Below are positions 1 to 12,077 of a stretch of 64,000 nucleotides of DNA, piece by piece (positions within the stretch are counted from its first letter, which is position 1; each line of letters begins with the position of its first letter). Below the pieces are notes generated by a model that made no database searches, had not been told where the DNA came from, and worked only from the letters and a program-made list of their open reading frames with translations. Source of the stretch: Phymatolithon calcareum (Eukaryota; Rhodophyta; Florideophyceae; Hapalidiales); assembly GCA_977006965.1 (NCBI GenBank), contig OZ345375.1, positions 496,001 to 560,000 on the forward strand, in the 5' to 3' direction. The position numbers were made by a program, and so were the translations under genes.

Positions 1-213
1 GCCAGAGACAGTGAATTTTGAGATCCATTGTATGCCGTCATGGGTGTCTCGATATGGCGTCGTTGTCCTCTCTCGTCGGTGAGTGTTTGCAAGGGAGATC
101 TATAGAAGATTATTTCTCGTTCTTTTTTCGCACGGGGGAGTGGGCTTCGTAGTCGTAGTTTTCCGTTTCGGCTTCCAGGTCAGGAGTTAGATCTTTGCTA
201 AAGTCGGGGTGTT

Positions 214-1090
214 CTAATCCGTTCGCGTAGGTATATTTTGAAGCCCGAACGGTAGTTGGCAGGCACTGAGTTTAAGGACTTCTTGAACATCTCTAAAGAT
301 TCCTCCTGTTCTGGTCCCCAGTGGAATACGTGCCTTCTGACAATGTCTAATAACAGTTAAATATACCTTGGAAAGACATCTATGAATCGACGTGGTAATT
401 GGAAAGTCCAATAAAAATTTGGGTGTCCTCAATTGTCTTGGGCATTGACCATTCTAAAATAGACGTCATTAGTCACTCTTGCATGTACATTCCTTCTGCC
501 GCAATGTGAAAGCCCAGAAAGTCCACTCGTCGACTCCGATGCGGCACTTACTGCGCTTAGCATAAAATCTGTTTTCCCTCAGAATTTGGATGAATCTGCG
601 TATTTGTCTCTTGTGCTCCGCTATATAATTTCTGCAGACAAGAAAATCATCTAAGAAAGAAGGCTTTCGCAGTTGAGATCCTTGAGGATTGCGTGAATAC
701 TTATTGTAAACGCAACAGGAGTTTTAGTCAGTCCGAAGCAAAGAACGCGCCACTGAAGCCAAATCGAGTGCCGATAGTGGTCTCTGGCATATCATCGTTC
801 TTAATCCGCATCCTGTAGTAGATAAGGACGATCTTTGCGAATAATTGTTCTCCCGAGACCTGTTCCTGGGCTTTCTTTATGAGCGGCAGAGGATTCGAGT
901 CCTGCGTTGCAATCTTATAGAGCACACGATAATTGCAAACAATGTTTTGGTCCCTTTTCTTCTTCTTCTTGACGAACACGACAGGTGCGCTATAATGTCA
1001 TGATTTTGGTCTGATTAAATCTTATTGAAGCAGCATCTTGAGCTGATTCTTCAATTCCAAAATCTCCTCATGTAACAAGGGTATGACCGG
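214..1090 (-). pseudogene. Ty3/gypsy reverse transcriptase remnant
   Basis: The frame opens with a segment equivalent to the finger motif (LLHEEILELKNQLKMLLQ, then IRPK and SAPVVFVKKK), followed by a run resembling R.C.DYR.LN.IT..D..PLPLI and a region ending KIVLIYYRMRIKNDD. Further down (432-214) a frame begins FLLDFPITTSIHRCLSKVYL, equivalent to the post-RT connection before RNase H. Stops and frame changes separate the parts, and no intact YxDD box was found. A decayed pol gene is the only sensible reading. Confidence 0.7.
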
Positions 1091-1599
1091 ACAAAATGGC
1101 GACACTTCATTAAACATTTTTTAATCTTGAACACCACCTCTCGTCTCGGAGGTAATGTTTCACGAAGTTCATCAATGAAAATATCGTCACGCCCTCCACT
1201 GAGGATTCGAACCCAGACTTAATATTCCTATTATGTCGCTTAGGTTGCACGCGTATTCCAAAAAACTCGAATGCTTTCTTGCTGGTGAGAGTCCTCATGC
1301 GCTTAGATTACACCGGCTTAAATTAATTCGCTTATAGTGCGTAAAGGTAGGAGGCTTTGTGGTACACCTGGTACCTTCCTCACGAGTTATTTGTACGTCC
1401 ATAGAGGTCCAGTCGATATTGGGTTTGAGCATCCTAAGTCAAGGACTACCAAGTATCATGTGTAGTGCTTCGAAGTCTTCTGGTATATCGAATACGAAAA
1501 TGCCTTCTTCCGTAATAGCTCTATTTATCAGTAGGCGTCCCTTCTCTTTTCGTTTATTCATTTTAGTGCTCTTGTGAGCGAACACGATTTAATTGTTGG

Positions 1600-1692
1600 C
1601 TGAAGTGTCTACGTCAATTCCATATTTCCCTGAGTCGCTTAATGACATTAACGTATAAGATGCAAATGAGTCGAGAAGAGTAACAACTCAGG
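1600..1692 (-). pseudogene. Degenerate retroviral-type aspartic protease motif
   Basis: The minus strand reads LLDSFASYTLMS, which resembles the active-site D-S/T-G-A motif of retroelement proteases with the Gly replaced by Phe. It lies between the gag-like and RT-like fragments, as expected. The replacement would abolish activity. The call rests mainly on position and one short motif. Confidence 0.45.
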
Positions 1693-2081
1693 TCCTCTTT
1701 ATGCTTGCATCGGGCTCGTCTCCATGATTGATGTCCAGAGACGATAAAGTTGGCAGTATAGAGCTGGAACTGCCTTGCTTTTCCGCACTCAGGTGCGTTG
1801 TGGCACGTTTTTCTGTTATTGGTCCCTGGGTGAGCAACTGCCCTTGTGGCAATTAGGGTCGCTCCATCTTACAAAGCCGCATTGGCGGAATCGATCATGT
1901 TCCCTGTAAAATCTCTCTTCTCCTTTTTTAGGAGGACCCTAACGCATGACGGGCTTGTCTTTCTTCTTCATCAGTTCGCCAGAGTGTCCTGGTGCTTTGG
2001 ATGCACTTCTATAGTTAGGATTGAACTTAGTACGATCGCACTCAGTACGAGGAAACTCCTTTGACAACGTTTCTGTGAGAT

Positions 2082-2477
2082 TCAAAAGTATATAAAAAGT
2101 ACATGAAATGAAAGTTGTATAACGTTCGGGGTTGACTCAGGAAACCTCTTAGTAAACTTCTCCTTGAAGCCGGCTGGTGACCTCATGGAGAGGTATATGT
2201 AAGCTTCCGACACGGGATTTCCAAAAAAGCTCACAAGGACCTGAAATGTTGAGATGTCGGCTTCAATCGAAGGCCTCATCTTCAGGTTTGTGAGCCGAAT
2301 TTTGGCCCTGGATTTTTCGTCATTGGGCACGAATTCGTGAACCATGGAGGATTGTAGCTCTTTGATGGAGGTAGGCTTTGAATTCGAACATTCAAATCTG
2401 GAAATCCAGGCTGCGGCCTTTTCCTGAAGGTCACATTCGGCGAGTGCAAGTAGCTTCTCCTCAGTCATAAATGACAA
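2082..2477 (-). pseudogene. gag-like fragment of Ty3/gypsy element
   Basis: An open stretch of about 131 codons has the retrotransposon gag pattern: a Trp in AAAWISRF, then a basic/hydrophobic segment with SIKELQSSMVHEFVP, followed by a helix rich in Arg/Lys (SRAKIRLTNLKMR) and an S..ADISTFQVLV segment. This matches the layout of the Retrotrans_gag domain (W...F.P......R..L..L.Q..S...Y...F). The C-terminal part runs into non-homologous residues before a stop. No CCHC zinc knuckle could be read in the decayed DNA between it and the protease motif. Confidence 0.6.
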
Positions 2478-5400
2478 GGCGCCAACCTTCTTAACATTCT
2501 AGGAGAATCCCTTCACCTTAGTGGACGTGCGTTAGGAATTCTCTACGTTGAAAATTGGGATGTGCGGTCCCTTCAGCGACTGTAACGGCAAGGAAGATGC
2601 AGCTCGAGTGCTTTAATTCAACTCTTCAATAGTGTTAGATTGCGCAGCAACGGTGCATTGCAGCTCATTGATTTTTGCTCTCAAAGTCTAGAAGTCATCG
2701 AAGCATATCTGTGCGGTTGAATGTTCACGGCGCGGCGGCATCTCGAAACAGTTGGAAACAATCTGTCAGATGAAACGTAAGGTGCTTGCAAATGTAAGAG
2801 TGTGCTTAAAACGTAAAGTAAATGCTGGAGCTACGGTCGAATCGTGAAGTATGCAGGTAACATTCACGATTTAATTTGGATTATTGTTCCACGTTGACCT
2901 CCGTACTAACTCCTTCTAATAGTTCGGCCCTGAGAGCAGTTATATGCTAGTCCGAAACATCTACTGCACACTACTCTCTACGAGCCTGCATCGCGATTGC
3001 TTGTATATATATTATATTTCAAGATTCAATTGGTTGGTTCAAATATCAACTGCGTAAATTATCAGTTCACAAGCATAGTGTCGTAATACTTGAGGCAATC
3101 CTCGCTCTGTCCATGCAATTCAAACGACACGAATACAATTTTCACTCAGCAGCAGCACAGTTCTAGATTAGCAAGAGAAATTTTCGAGGAAGGAAACAAG
3201 CTTGTGACCCTTTCTTCATGGAGCGAGACTTATTCTACAAAAAAACCATCATTGTGTTATGGATTTTACCTCGCGGCGGTCCTGGTTTTTGCACTCTTTC
3301 ACGCCGCCGTCACCAAGCCTCTGATCTAATTTAAAGTAGCAAATGTACTCTGCTTTCGAGTCGACTTGCAAAATAAAACGGGAAACAGAGTTCCCAACTG
3401 ATCTTCATCCATTAAAGCGAGCAAGCGATTGAAACAGTTAATTACGAACAGCGTTTATGAATTTGAAGTAGTGCTTGTAAAGGAAGTATGTCCTTTTTCA
3501 TGAATTATACAGTTTCTTTTCGGAATGAAATAAACACGGCAGTCATTTTCGAAATCAATTTCGTAATGCTTTCATAACATGTTGCTCATTTGACGTTCAA
3601 TAGTTTCTTGAGAAATATAAATTCTTCTCTCCGCATGAACGCCAGCAAAACCCCTTTCGAAACATCTCCCGAAGCTAACGTTGCAAAAACGCACAGCGCT
3701 TTTACGCACCCACCGGCGAACGCACATCCACGACTTTTTTATTGGATCTGAACGTCATTTGATGACGAGCATCCCGTCGAAACCCCGCCATCATAGCAGA
3801 TGAAGACGGCTAGTCGCTACCTAATTCCGGTGACCCGCGATCCGTCTGTAATCGCTTTGAGTATATATTATTGTTGAATCCACTAATGCTGAAGTCAAGA
3901 AGTCGTCAGACGCTCCCGCATCCTGTCTTGATCTTCCTGCTTGATCACTGAAGTGCTCAACCTTCCTCAAGCAAAGCACCGAAGCAGTCTAACTTGAGAT
4001 AGATATACAGTTTGGTTCCAGCGTTTATCCATGGGATAGTCGTACTGTCACTATCAACGTAGCATCTCTGTTGGACCAACGCGGGCATGAAAAGGCTTCG
4101 CTGTTCAGTTTGCGCAAACATATCTTACGTGCTGTCATGGAATATATACAGAAGAATATTCCTGCTACCTCCGTCGAGGAGACCGGTCGATCAATGCCTG
4201 CATTATTCAATGTGGCACCTGTTAAATGTATTTTACTCTCACTGCATTCGGAAAACTGCGCTATTGCCGATTCTTGTTCACAAATTGTGCGAAGACCTCG
4301 ACCTAACTGTCAGGTTTGAACCTCGCGGGATGGAAATCGAACTCTGCTCAGTTTCTACCGTATCCCATAGTCGAGTGCTTCGCGAAGCCGTGCCATTTAG
4401 AAAAAAAAATTAGATTTGACGGCGATATATTAAACGGTTGTATTACTTGACAATAAGACAATTGGGTCAAAGGAAGTTTCAAGAAAACGCTTCTCGGGTT
4501 CCCAAGCCCGCCGATCACGCCCTACTTTAAACAAGTATAGCGTGATAGTCCGAAATCTGTTGAATTTATGAAAATCGGGACTCACTTGAGAGCATTCGGA
4601 ACAAAAAAGTACTTGTGGGCTGGGTCAGGACTACTCCACTCCTCAGTTAGTACACAACAGCTCAGAAGAGCCTGTCAGACATTGCGTAAATCTTGTGTAG
4701 GTCACTTGTATTTCAAAAGTGGCCCTCCCGACAGAGCTGGTCACTTCACTAATACTGTAAATGATATGCATGCCAACACATCTTTGGTCAAAAACATCCC
4801 ATAAAACCACGAAACTTAGTTTCAGGGCTATTTGTTCGGCACGCGCCGAGGCAGGCCAGAAAATTCTTCGTGAGGTTGTAGATCTGTGCGTATTCCGTTT
4901 CGTTCGTGCATTGTATCATATTAGGGAGCTCACCACTTCTTGGGTATAAAATTTTGATACTTGCACAAATGAGTTGGTGATAATAGCAGTGAAACGAAAA
5001 ACATAAAAACGAAAATGCACCTGGGCTATTAGCCGCAGCTACTATTTCTCCAGAGCATTATCGCACTTTAACGATGCGTGTTTCGTGTGCCATTGACGGT
5101 TTCTGAAGACCTGTCGCTACTGATAAGAAAGTGCATCGGGGGTTATGCTACTAGTACAGCTAGAGTACTATAATCATGCCCTGCTTCTGCGCACCGAATG
5201 CAGCCATCACGGGAGCACTTATCCAGCAACTAAACATCTGCACACACGTGCTTAAAGTCATCGGTGGAACAAGTATGTCTCCCAGCAGGATTTCATTCCC
5301 TGTATCAAGTCTCATAGGTTGGCGCTGCATATTTTCCCAATTTTATTGCTGAACTGCCGAACCAATGCAATCGATCGATTCTCCCACCCGCCTACCAAGC

Positions 5401-6950
5401 ATGGCCTCTCTTTCAGTCGCACGTTTCACCTCCGCATGCTGATAGTTTCTTAATCATAACACCGTCTCCGCCTCAATGCTCATGTTCTGATCACGTGTCC
5501 ATCCTCCTATCTTATTCATATCTGTGGACAGTCCGTGACATTACGAAATGAACCCTGGCCCATCCGCGAGCGTCTCTTCATACTATCGCTGGCCTCACAC
5601 TCATCTTTGCGCTCTTGCATTCTCCTCCCCTAGCTCTCACCGCCGCTAAACAGACATGTATTTAGACCGATTCGTAATTTCGACGGGATTGCCCAATAGA
5701 AACAGGTTAATGAAGGAGGTAGCTGCTACGTCTTGGATTGGAAAACAAAGCGGGAGATGATTGCACTCTGTCATATCAATCGTCAACGCACGGGAAAGCG
5801 GTAGAAATTACAGACGAGAATAAAGAAAATCAGAAGACGGCGACCGATTCGAAGAGTTATCGAGTCTCTTCCCAAGCGCCTTGTCGCACTAAGACGATTT
5901 CTGATTGTCATGCCCAGTGCGGATGTGCTCGTTCAGAGAATTCCGTTGCGAAAATAAGAGCTCAAAACGGTTGCACTAGTGGTCTACTCGGCTCCAGAAC
6001 CGTCTCCCTGGGCCTCATGATCTTGTCTCGCTGGACAGCACTAAGATTTCTCAAACAGCGAAATTCAGTCATCTCATTAAAGATATTTCCGCACCATCGT
6101 CCTTGACAGTGTAAGGATATGTCCCTTGAAAGGGGAATATGGTAGAATAGTTTATACTCTAGTTACAGTTTTTTATACCTTATACTCTTTAAGAGTAGTT
6201 CCACTATGCAAGCTATCCTTTAATGCTAGATTTCACAGCAATCCTACAGAGATCGCTTACTTGCAATGCTATCTTGCAAGCAAGCCGGACAAACGGGCTT
6301 GAAAGTTTGCTTTGCAAGTTAAAAACATTAGTGTCAAGCTGGAAAAATAAGCCAGAAAGTCTATATGAATCTGGCGCAGACCCGACGTGGGGGTCTGCAA
6401 CCAAGTCAAACACCTCACACACAGACCGACCAGACCCAAAACCAACACCCTACTTCAACCTTCGATCAAAACTTTGGCATAACACATTTGTCCCAACACA
6501 TGTCATTACAGGTTCCAAGAAAGTATTCTTCTCGCCTTTCAGATAGCAACGTGGAATAGAGAATCCAAAATTCCATCAAGGCGGGAGAGCTCAGCCGTAA
6601 CATAATCTTCGTGCAGTGGATTGTAGAAGACCTTGTCGATTAGAATCGTCATATTGAACGCGCTGCTTTACACCCCCGTCGAGAACATAATTTTCAAGAC
6701 TATTTCAGCTCCGAAGGACCATACACAAACGTTTTCGCAATTCAAAAGAAACATACACCTCATTGTGAAAAGTCTTCGCACGCTAGCTCAGAGAATACTG
6801 CGCCGGCAATGGTATACCGACAGATCAGACCACGAACACGGGCGGCACCCCACAAAAACTATGCACTTCCCTTTGTCCCGATACTGATAAGAACCATGCG
6901 CTCCAATAATTCTAAAATAGGAAATTAGACATTAATTTTAAATGATTTTA
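2478..6950. other. Intergenic; no recognisable gene
   Basis: About 4.5 kb of mixed, mostly AT-rich sequence. The longest open stretches (5738-6106 and 6223-6546 plus; 4087-4413 plus) show no domain, no coding-like composition and no supporting signals. The 5738 frame has a polar, Lys/Ser/Thr-rich start but loses that character after about 60 codons. I see no promoter pair, RNA gene or strong repeat here. Confidence 0.5.
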
Positions 6951-7350
6951 ATTCATTTTCATTCATTTTCATTCATTTTCATTCATTTTCATTCATTTTC
7001 ATTCATTTTCATTCATTTTCATTCATTTTCATTCATTTTCATTCATTTTCATTCATTTTCATTCATTTTCATTCATTTTCATTCATTTTCATTCATTTTC
7101 ATTCATTTTCATTCATTTTCATTCATTTTCATTCATTTTCATTCATTTTCATTCATTTTCATTCATTTTCATTCATTTTCATTCATTTTCATTCATTTTC
7201 ATTCATTTTCATTCATTTTCATTCATTTTCATTCATTTTCATTCATTTTCATTCATTTTCATTCATTTTCATTCATTTTCATTCATTTTCATTCATTTTC
7301 ATTCATTTTCATTCATTTTCATTCATTTTCATTCATTTTCGTTCATTTTC
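6951..7350. repeat. Minisatellite, 40 units of ATTCATTTTC
   Basis: Forty consecutive 10-bp units, 39 identical and the last with one A-to-G change. The long plus-strand open frame over it (SFIFIHFH repeats) is only a by-product of a stop-free repeat. Each unit carries one T4 tract, so A/T tracts recur every 10.0 bp, close to the helical repeat. Such uniformity implies recent expansion or ongoing homogenisation. Confidence 0.98.
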
Positions 7351-7745
7351 ATTGGCATGTACTTCCTGGTCTTCTGTGTTCGCGCTCTTTTTGACCGCGC
7401 CATAAGCTAAAGTGGCGTTCCCTGCATCCTGTGCTCGAGAAGCCTCTGAATTGGATATTGTTGGTACTCTGATCAAGTGTGCGATGTTCTGTGCACTGAA
7501 TCCAATGGTGTCCCCATAGTAAATCCATCTTTTCTAATCCTTCACCTTTCACTCTCGTTCCTCTGCTTTGTTCTTCTATATAAAGTCTGTTATTTTTCCT
7601 TCCAGAGCTGTGAATTCGATTGTGAATTATGACGTGGACGTTTATCCGGTCTTTCCGGTGATTAAAATGGCGTCTAGATTCCGCGGCCATTTAAAGTCTT
7701 CTTTTTCCATTCTTTCTATGTCGGTTGAATGGGAGCAATAATATC
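7351..7745. other. Unassigned sequence right of the minisatellite
   Basis: No gene is recognised. A TATA-like word (TCTATATAAAG) occurs around 7576-7586 but no coding frame follows within a sensible distance on the plus strand, so it is not called as a promoter. Confidence 0.4.
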
Positions 7746-7820
7746 GACGGAGGTGACGAAGTGCAGATTGTTCATGAGCATATTATGCTCATGAACAATC
7801 TGCAGTTCGTCACCTCCATC
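7746..7820. repeat. Long near-perfect palindrome (37-nt arms, 1-nt spacer)
   Basis: Bases 7746-7782 pair with 7784-7820 around a single central base at 7783. There are two mismatched pairs (7748/7818 and 7761/7805). The transcript on either strand would fold into an almost uninterrupted 37-bp hairpin. No target-site duplication or coding capacity was seen. It may be a fold-back remnant of an inverted duplication, a small-RNA precursor, or the core of an inverted-repeat element. Confidence 0.9.
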
Positions 7821-8516
7821 AGCGTCAACTGCCGGAAGGGTCTTCTAAAATCCCGCGCGACGCAATATCAAGTTGAACTGGAACATTTTCAAGTCGATAC
7901 GCATGTGAACCAGATAGAAGTGACCTTCATTATCCGTCATATTGTGGCGTCCAACGCCACTATAATACTCTCCATTTCCTATAAAACTAGCTCCCTTCAA
8001 ATTGTTATTACAGCTTCCATTTTCAGCAAGTCCTTACAGATCTAATTCTTTTTCTATAAAGATCGCCGCTTCGCGGCGCCCTTGGCTTTTCGCCAGGGAA
8101 CAACCCGACCACAGCGAGTGTGCCAACTTGTGCTTTTCAAACCCTGCACACATACATACGAAATTCGTTTGATTATGTTAATAATTCCAAGGCCCCAGTG
8201 GTAACGGCGAGTATTGGGTCTCCCTTGTTTGACAGGTCTCTCTAGAAAAATAGTTTAGTCAATATTTTTCTTGAAAAGCCTATCAAAAACGGAGACGTCA
8301 TACTCATAAGTGGCCTCAGGTCGTCCATTTACATCCTTTGCCTCAGCGGCCGGACCGATCTAAGATTGCGAAAAATCCGATACGTAATTCTGGGGTTCTT
8401 AATCGAACTGAATGGCACTCTAGTTCTCACGTCGTTCTTCGGCGAAAAGACTAGGCTCCCGCGAGGTTGCGATCTTAATAGAGTCTAGAAACCCGTTGAA
8501 GAACCTTCCACTGTCA
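7821..8516. other. Unassigned sequence with two small GC-rich hairpins
   Basis: Around 8061-8076 a CGCCGC-TTC-GCGGCG hairpin is followed at once (about 8079-8098) by a weaker CCCTTGGC/GCCAGGG stem. A third small stem, GTGGCG/CGCCAC, lies near 7943-7960. No RNA family is recognised. The rest shows no gene. Confidence 0.4.
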
Positions 8517-8645
8517 TATCTTACAGTGTAAGCATCTGTAAGCTGTAAGAAATGTTTTACAGCTCACAGTGCATTGCAGCTGTAAATAGAACACTACAGC
8601 TAACAGTGCTTAACAGCTGTAAGTTATATCTTATAGCTCTATTTA
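8517..8645. repeat. Cluster of ACAGCTGTAA-like inverted words
   Basis: In about 130 bp the words TTACAG, CTGTAA, ACAGCTGTAA, ACAGTG and close variants occur about ten times in both orientations, including two full GCTGTAA/TTACAGC type palindromes (CAGCTGTAA near 8578 and ACAGCTGTAAG near 8612). The segment could form several alternative hairpins. No flanking gene is clear, so a regulatory role cannot be assigned. Confidence 0.6.
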
Positions 8646-10333
8646 AGGGCCAAAAGTTTCCTCTGTGATCGACGAGCGCTTGAGTGCGTTTAGGAAAATA
8701 CAGCACTGTAATGACTTTAATGATATCTGTAAAGCACTGCAAAAAATGCAATCTTTGGACTATAGAAGGGAGCTAAGTTTAGGGTATGATGAAGTATGAT
8801 AGTGGCGTAGAACGGCGCAGTAATAATATTTTTGACCAAAGTCCATTCTTTTGTCACGAACGTGCTGTGATCAAGATTCCTGTTGCACCTCTTACCTTTT
8901 AAGGAGAATTTCTCGCGATCAATGTCGATATCGTCTTCCAATACACTGAACATTTTGCGCGATAAGGTGAAAATTTCGTCTCGTAACTTATCCGTAAGCG
9001 TTCCCAACAGTACGGTCGTCTTCAAGATGTAACAAGTGCGTAATAGCGCGCTTGCACGGAAAGATGTTTTGCAGCGGCGATATGGGTTCGATTCTGCCCG
9101 ATCTCTTCATCTTCGTAACTCTTTGGTAGTTCAACATTCTCTTTTCGCTTGTTCAAGAGCTGCTTCTTCAACTCTTTTGGAGTTTTTGTCGCCGGAGTGT
9201 TAAGAGCTGCAATGCATAGCAACTCCAAAATTACGCAGCGCTCACTATTTGTTGACTCCACATGCTCTCTCTCCTTGAGCATCTTCCGAATTTGAATCTT
9301 TTTAAAATGCAGGACAGCTCCTTATAATTTGGGAGGAGTCGAATAAAGAGTAACCCTCGATGCGCTCTTCTTGAGTTTTGACCCTGTGCAGTTCGATACA
9401 TCCCAGTATTCTGTCCCGAAGGGCATTAGTGTCGAGAGTCATCTTGAAGAGTCCGCCGCATTGCAGAAGAGCTCGTGCTAGTTTCTGTTCTTTTCCTCTT
9501 CAACTGGTTCCAACCGTGTAGTTCTTTTCACGTCCTGGAAATACAATCAGAGAGAAATGCAGTAATTTGCTGCGCCAGAAATGAATAGTACGAAAGTTCG
9601 AGACAAGACAGAACAACTCATCGATAGTTGACATGTGAATGAAAAGCCGGAAGTTGAAATGAAAATCTAATTCAGCGGCTCTCGTGAGGCTTCAAAAAAG
9701 CCTACGGTCGCGAACTTTAAAACACATTTTCAATGAAGTCTATCGACTGTCGTGAAAAGCGAACTAGTCAGTTTCCGAGAATACTTTCCCGAACGGCTAC
9801 AAGCAGATGCTTCGAAAATGTGTCCTTCCGGTGATCTGGAACAGTGATATAATTAAGATACAAGCACACCGCATCCTAAAAGAGATTAACAGACAACGCG
9901 GAGTCGAAGACGAGCTCACTTAAAATTTTAATCAGGCTGATGATACTGCAAATTCGAAAATCGTGCCGTCTCTACATGAAACGCTTAATTACAGCATAAA
10001 CGGCACGAGGCAGGGCTTAATTATCCGTTTGTGCCCAGTTCAACGATATCTCTTGAAAAAATAAGTAAGGGTAACAACGGCCAAGATGGCTTTACTAATC
10101 TAGTTTGCGCAAACGCTCATGGCACCGAGAAATTTCACGTCATGTTGATTGAGAACTCAATAATCCAACGTTTTTTCAAAAAATAGACTGACCAAAAGCT
10201 TGTTTTTGAATAATGGGATAGGAATAAGGCAAAAATGCGGAGCGAAATTTCTAACACATGGCTCTAGTAATTCGACTACTAAATTAGCATCACGTGCGAC
10301 TTCAAGAAAATATTCTTCTGTACAAATGCAGTG
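8646..10333. other. Intergenic; only weak open frames
   Basis: Two overlapping minus-strand open stretches (9282-9022 and 9025-8717) have a helical, charged look (a segment reading TPKELKKQLLNKRKENV) but are in different frames and match no family I know. They could be traces of a decayed element. Nothing else was recognised. Confidence 0.35.
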
Positions 10334-11020
10334 CTAATGGAATGGTCGAAGTACTACCAACATTGCGAAACGTCGATGTTGAATTTCTGCCAGCCAACAC
10401 AACATTAGACTGCAGCATATGGATGCTGACATAGCAAAAGCACAGAAAAAACGGAACCGAAGGATGCACCACACTCGAACGCTCGATATGTTCGACAAAA
10501 ATGTGGTAATATCTTCATTGTTGATCAGCTGACACCTATAATCTTGACGAGCAAGATTTGAGCAGAGTTTCCGGCGAGGACCATATTGGAACACAAGAAA
10601 ACTGTGATTCGAAAAGCTAATCAGAGAAAATAGCGCACTCGAAAGTGCTGCTGACAGTACTATAACTGACGTTGAGAACGTGATGAACCAAAAGACATCT
10701 GTGACTTTGCAATGCCAATCCCGAGTCTTCTCAATCTCGGTGACAGTGAACCCTGTGTGGAAGAAATTTCCCCCAAGAAACTGGTGGTGCAGGCGGTCGA
10801 TATAATGAACGACAGCGATGATGAGGCATACTGACAAGTAGACAGCGATACAAAGAGATATGTAGAGGTTCCTGCCATCGATGAGCCCCGTAAGGCTTTG
10901 GCAGTCACGAAGATGATTATCTAGGATGAGGAAACCATGTACAGGGTATCCTTGTGGGCAATTGAACAGGCACAGATGGCCCTGAGACACAAGAAAAACA
11001 CATCCATGAAATACTTGCAA
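10334..11020 (-). CDS. Possible exon of a multi-pass membrane protein (uncertain)
   Basis: An open frame of about 228 codons on the minus strand encodes three strongly hydrophobic stretches: about residues 52-72 (LYISLCIAVYLSVCLIIAVV), 108-135 and 190-212, separated by polar, Cys-containing loops. No Met codon occurs in the first two hundred codons. The frame is open about 12 codons further upstream, to a TAA near 11058, also without Met. If real it must be an internal or terminal exon, or a broken gene. No family is recognised. The composition could also arise by chance from T-rich sequence, so this is a tentative entry. Confidence 0.25.
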   Translation of the reverse strand: MQVFHGCVFLVSQGHLCLFNCPQGYPVHGFLILDNHLRDCQSLTGLIDGRNLYISLCIAVYLSVCLIIAVVHYIDRLHHQFLGGNFFHTGFTVTEIEKTRDWHCKVTDVFWFITFSTSVIVLSAALSSALFSLISFSNHSFLVFQYGPRRKLCSNLARQDYRCQLINNEDITTFLSNISSVRVWCILRFRFFCAFAMSASICCSLMLCWLAEIQHRRFAMLVVLRPFH

Positions 11021-11881
11021 GTTTCCGACTTTTTCGAAAAAGGCAGATGATTCAATGCACGAGTGAAGATGTACTTATGATTCAAAATTCGACTTCAGAA
11101 TATCCTCGATTCGTGAATACTGGACGTTTCCCCATTGCCATTCATTTATCGACGACTCACTGTACTGTAGACAATGTCGTTTTCTTGAAACTAAATACTG
11201 TACATTCCCGTCGGTGTAAATGACTTAATTGAAATTTTCATCCAGTCTATGAGCATTGTTTTGGCCAGTGAGAGCGCTTCAAAGATGGTAAATATCATAC
11301 GGATCACCTTGTTTTGACGCCGAAGTGGACCGATCATAGCCGGACTGCCCCATTTAGATCTGATGTGACCCGAGATATGATCTCGTCGGGGCGATATATA
11401 CCTATGGCGCTCTGTGATTGGATGACAAGTCGTCCTTATGATTCCGGACCATTCGAAGGCCGGTCGGGACAGAAAATAATCCCGCGGGGCGATCGTGCGG
11501 TTCTGTCTCATACCCGACGGCATCATTGTCCGGAAATAAACCCACACTTCTCTGATACTGTAGCTGATATTCTCCATCAATGCTCGATTACTGTATTCAC
11601 CGTCTGATTTTTACTGACCTAATCACTTGCAGTTACCAATCAGTTTGGACTCTAGAGCTATTTATTAAATTTAAATCCTGTTTCTTGTGGGAAGAATTGA
11701 ACGAAAAGACTAAGAATCTGGCCGCAAGGCGGGCCAGGATGTCTTTGATGTCTGCTGATACTTCCAGACTGGAAGTATAAGACTGATACTTCTTGTCCAA
11801 TCTGATATCCCGGCTCCTGCCAATCGCATGGTGATATATGCATATATCGCCCGATTGGCTCATGTTGATGTTCATCAAATT
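11021..11881. other. Intergenic; no recognisable gene
   Basis: Open stretches on both strands around 11191-11607 and 11633-11896 have no domain and mirror each other. The 3' boundary coincides with the start of the duplicated block at about 11882. Confidence 0.4.
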
Positions 11882-12077
11882 ATGGTACAGCTGCACGGTC
11901 GTGCTATCTCGAGTGCATCTTTAATCCCGAGACAAAACTGCTGTTAATCCTCACCAACGCTGTGTAGCATCCCTGTGTCCCTTTGTCGTGCCCTCTTCTG
12001 TGTGTTCCTGAAAGGCCGAAAATAATCCATACTCCTGTGCCGAGCGCCGCGGCAGAAAATCCGAGTAGCAGAGAAAC

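Larger units (their letters stand above)
1..2477 (-). mobile_element. Decayed Ty3/gypsy LTR retrotransposon (gag-PR-RT order), running off the left edge
   Basis: Reading the minus strand from about 2477 down to 1, fragments appear in the Ty3/gypsy order: a gag-like segment, a degenerate aspartic protease motif near 1690-1600, and reverse transcriptase from about 1090 to 500 continuing toward an RNase H connection near 430-210. Several frameshifts and stops separate the pieces, so the copy is dead. No LTR is visible inside the window; the pol part continues past the left edge. The order of domains and the RT motifs make the class call fairly secure; subfamily cannot be judged. Confidence 0.75.

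Noticed and set aside
1192-1206. B-box-like word GGATTCGAACC in the gypsy remnant
   Set aside because: No T-arm stem or A box around it; lies inside decayed pol.
6942-7394. 150-codon open frame of SFIFIHFH repeats
   Set aside because: Direct translation of the stop-free 10-bp minisatellite; no gene signals.
11191-11607. Opposed open frames of about 100-130 codons
   Set aside because: Both strands open through chance; no domain, no promoter, no repeat.
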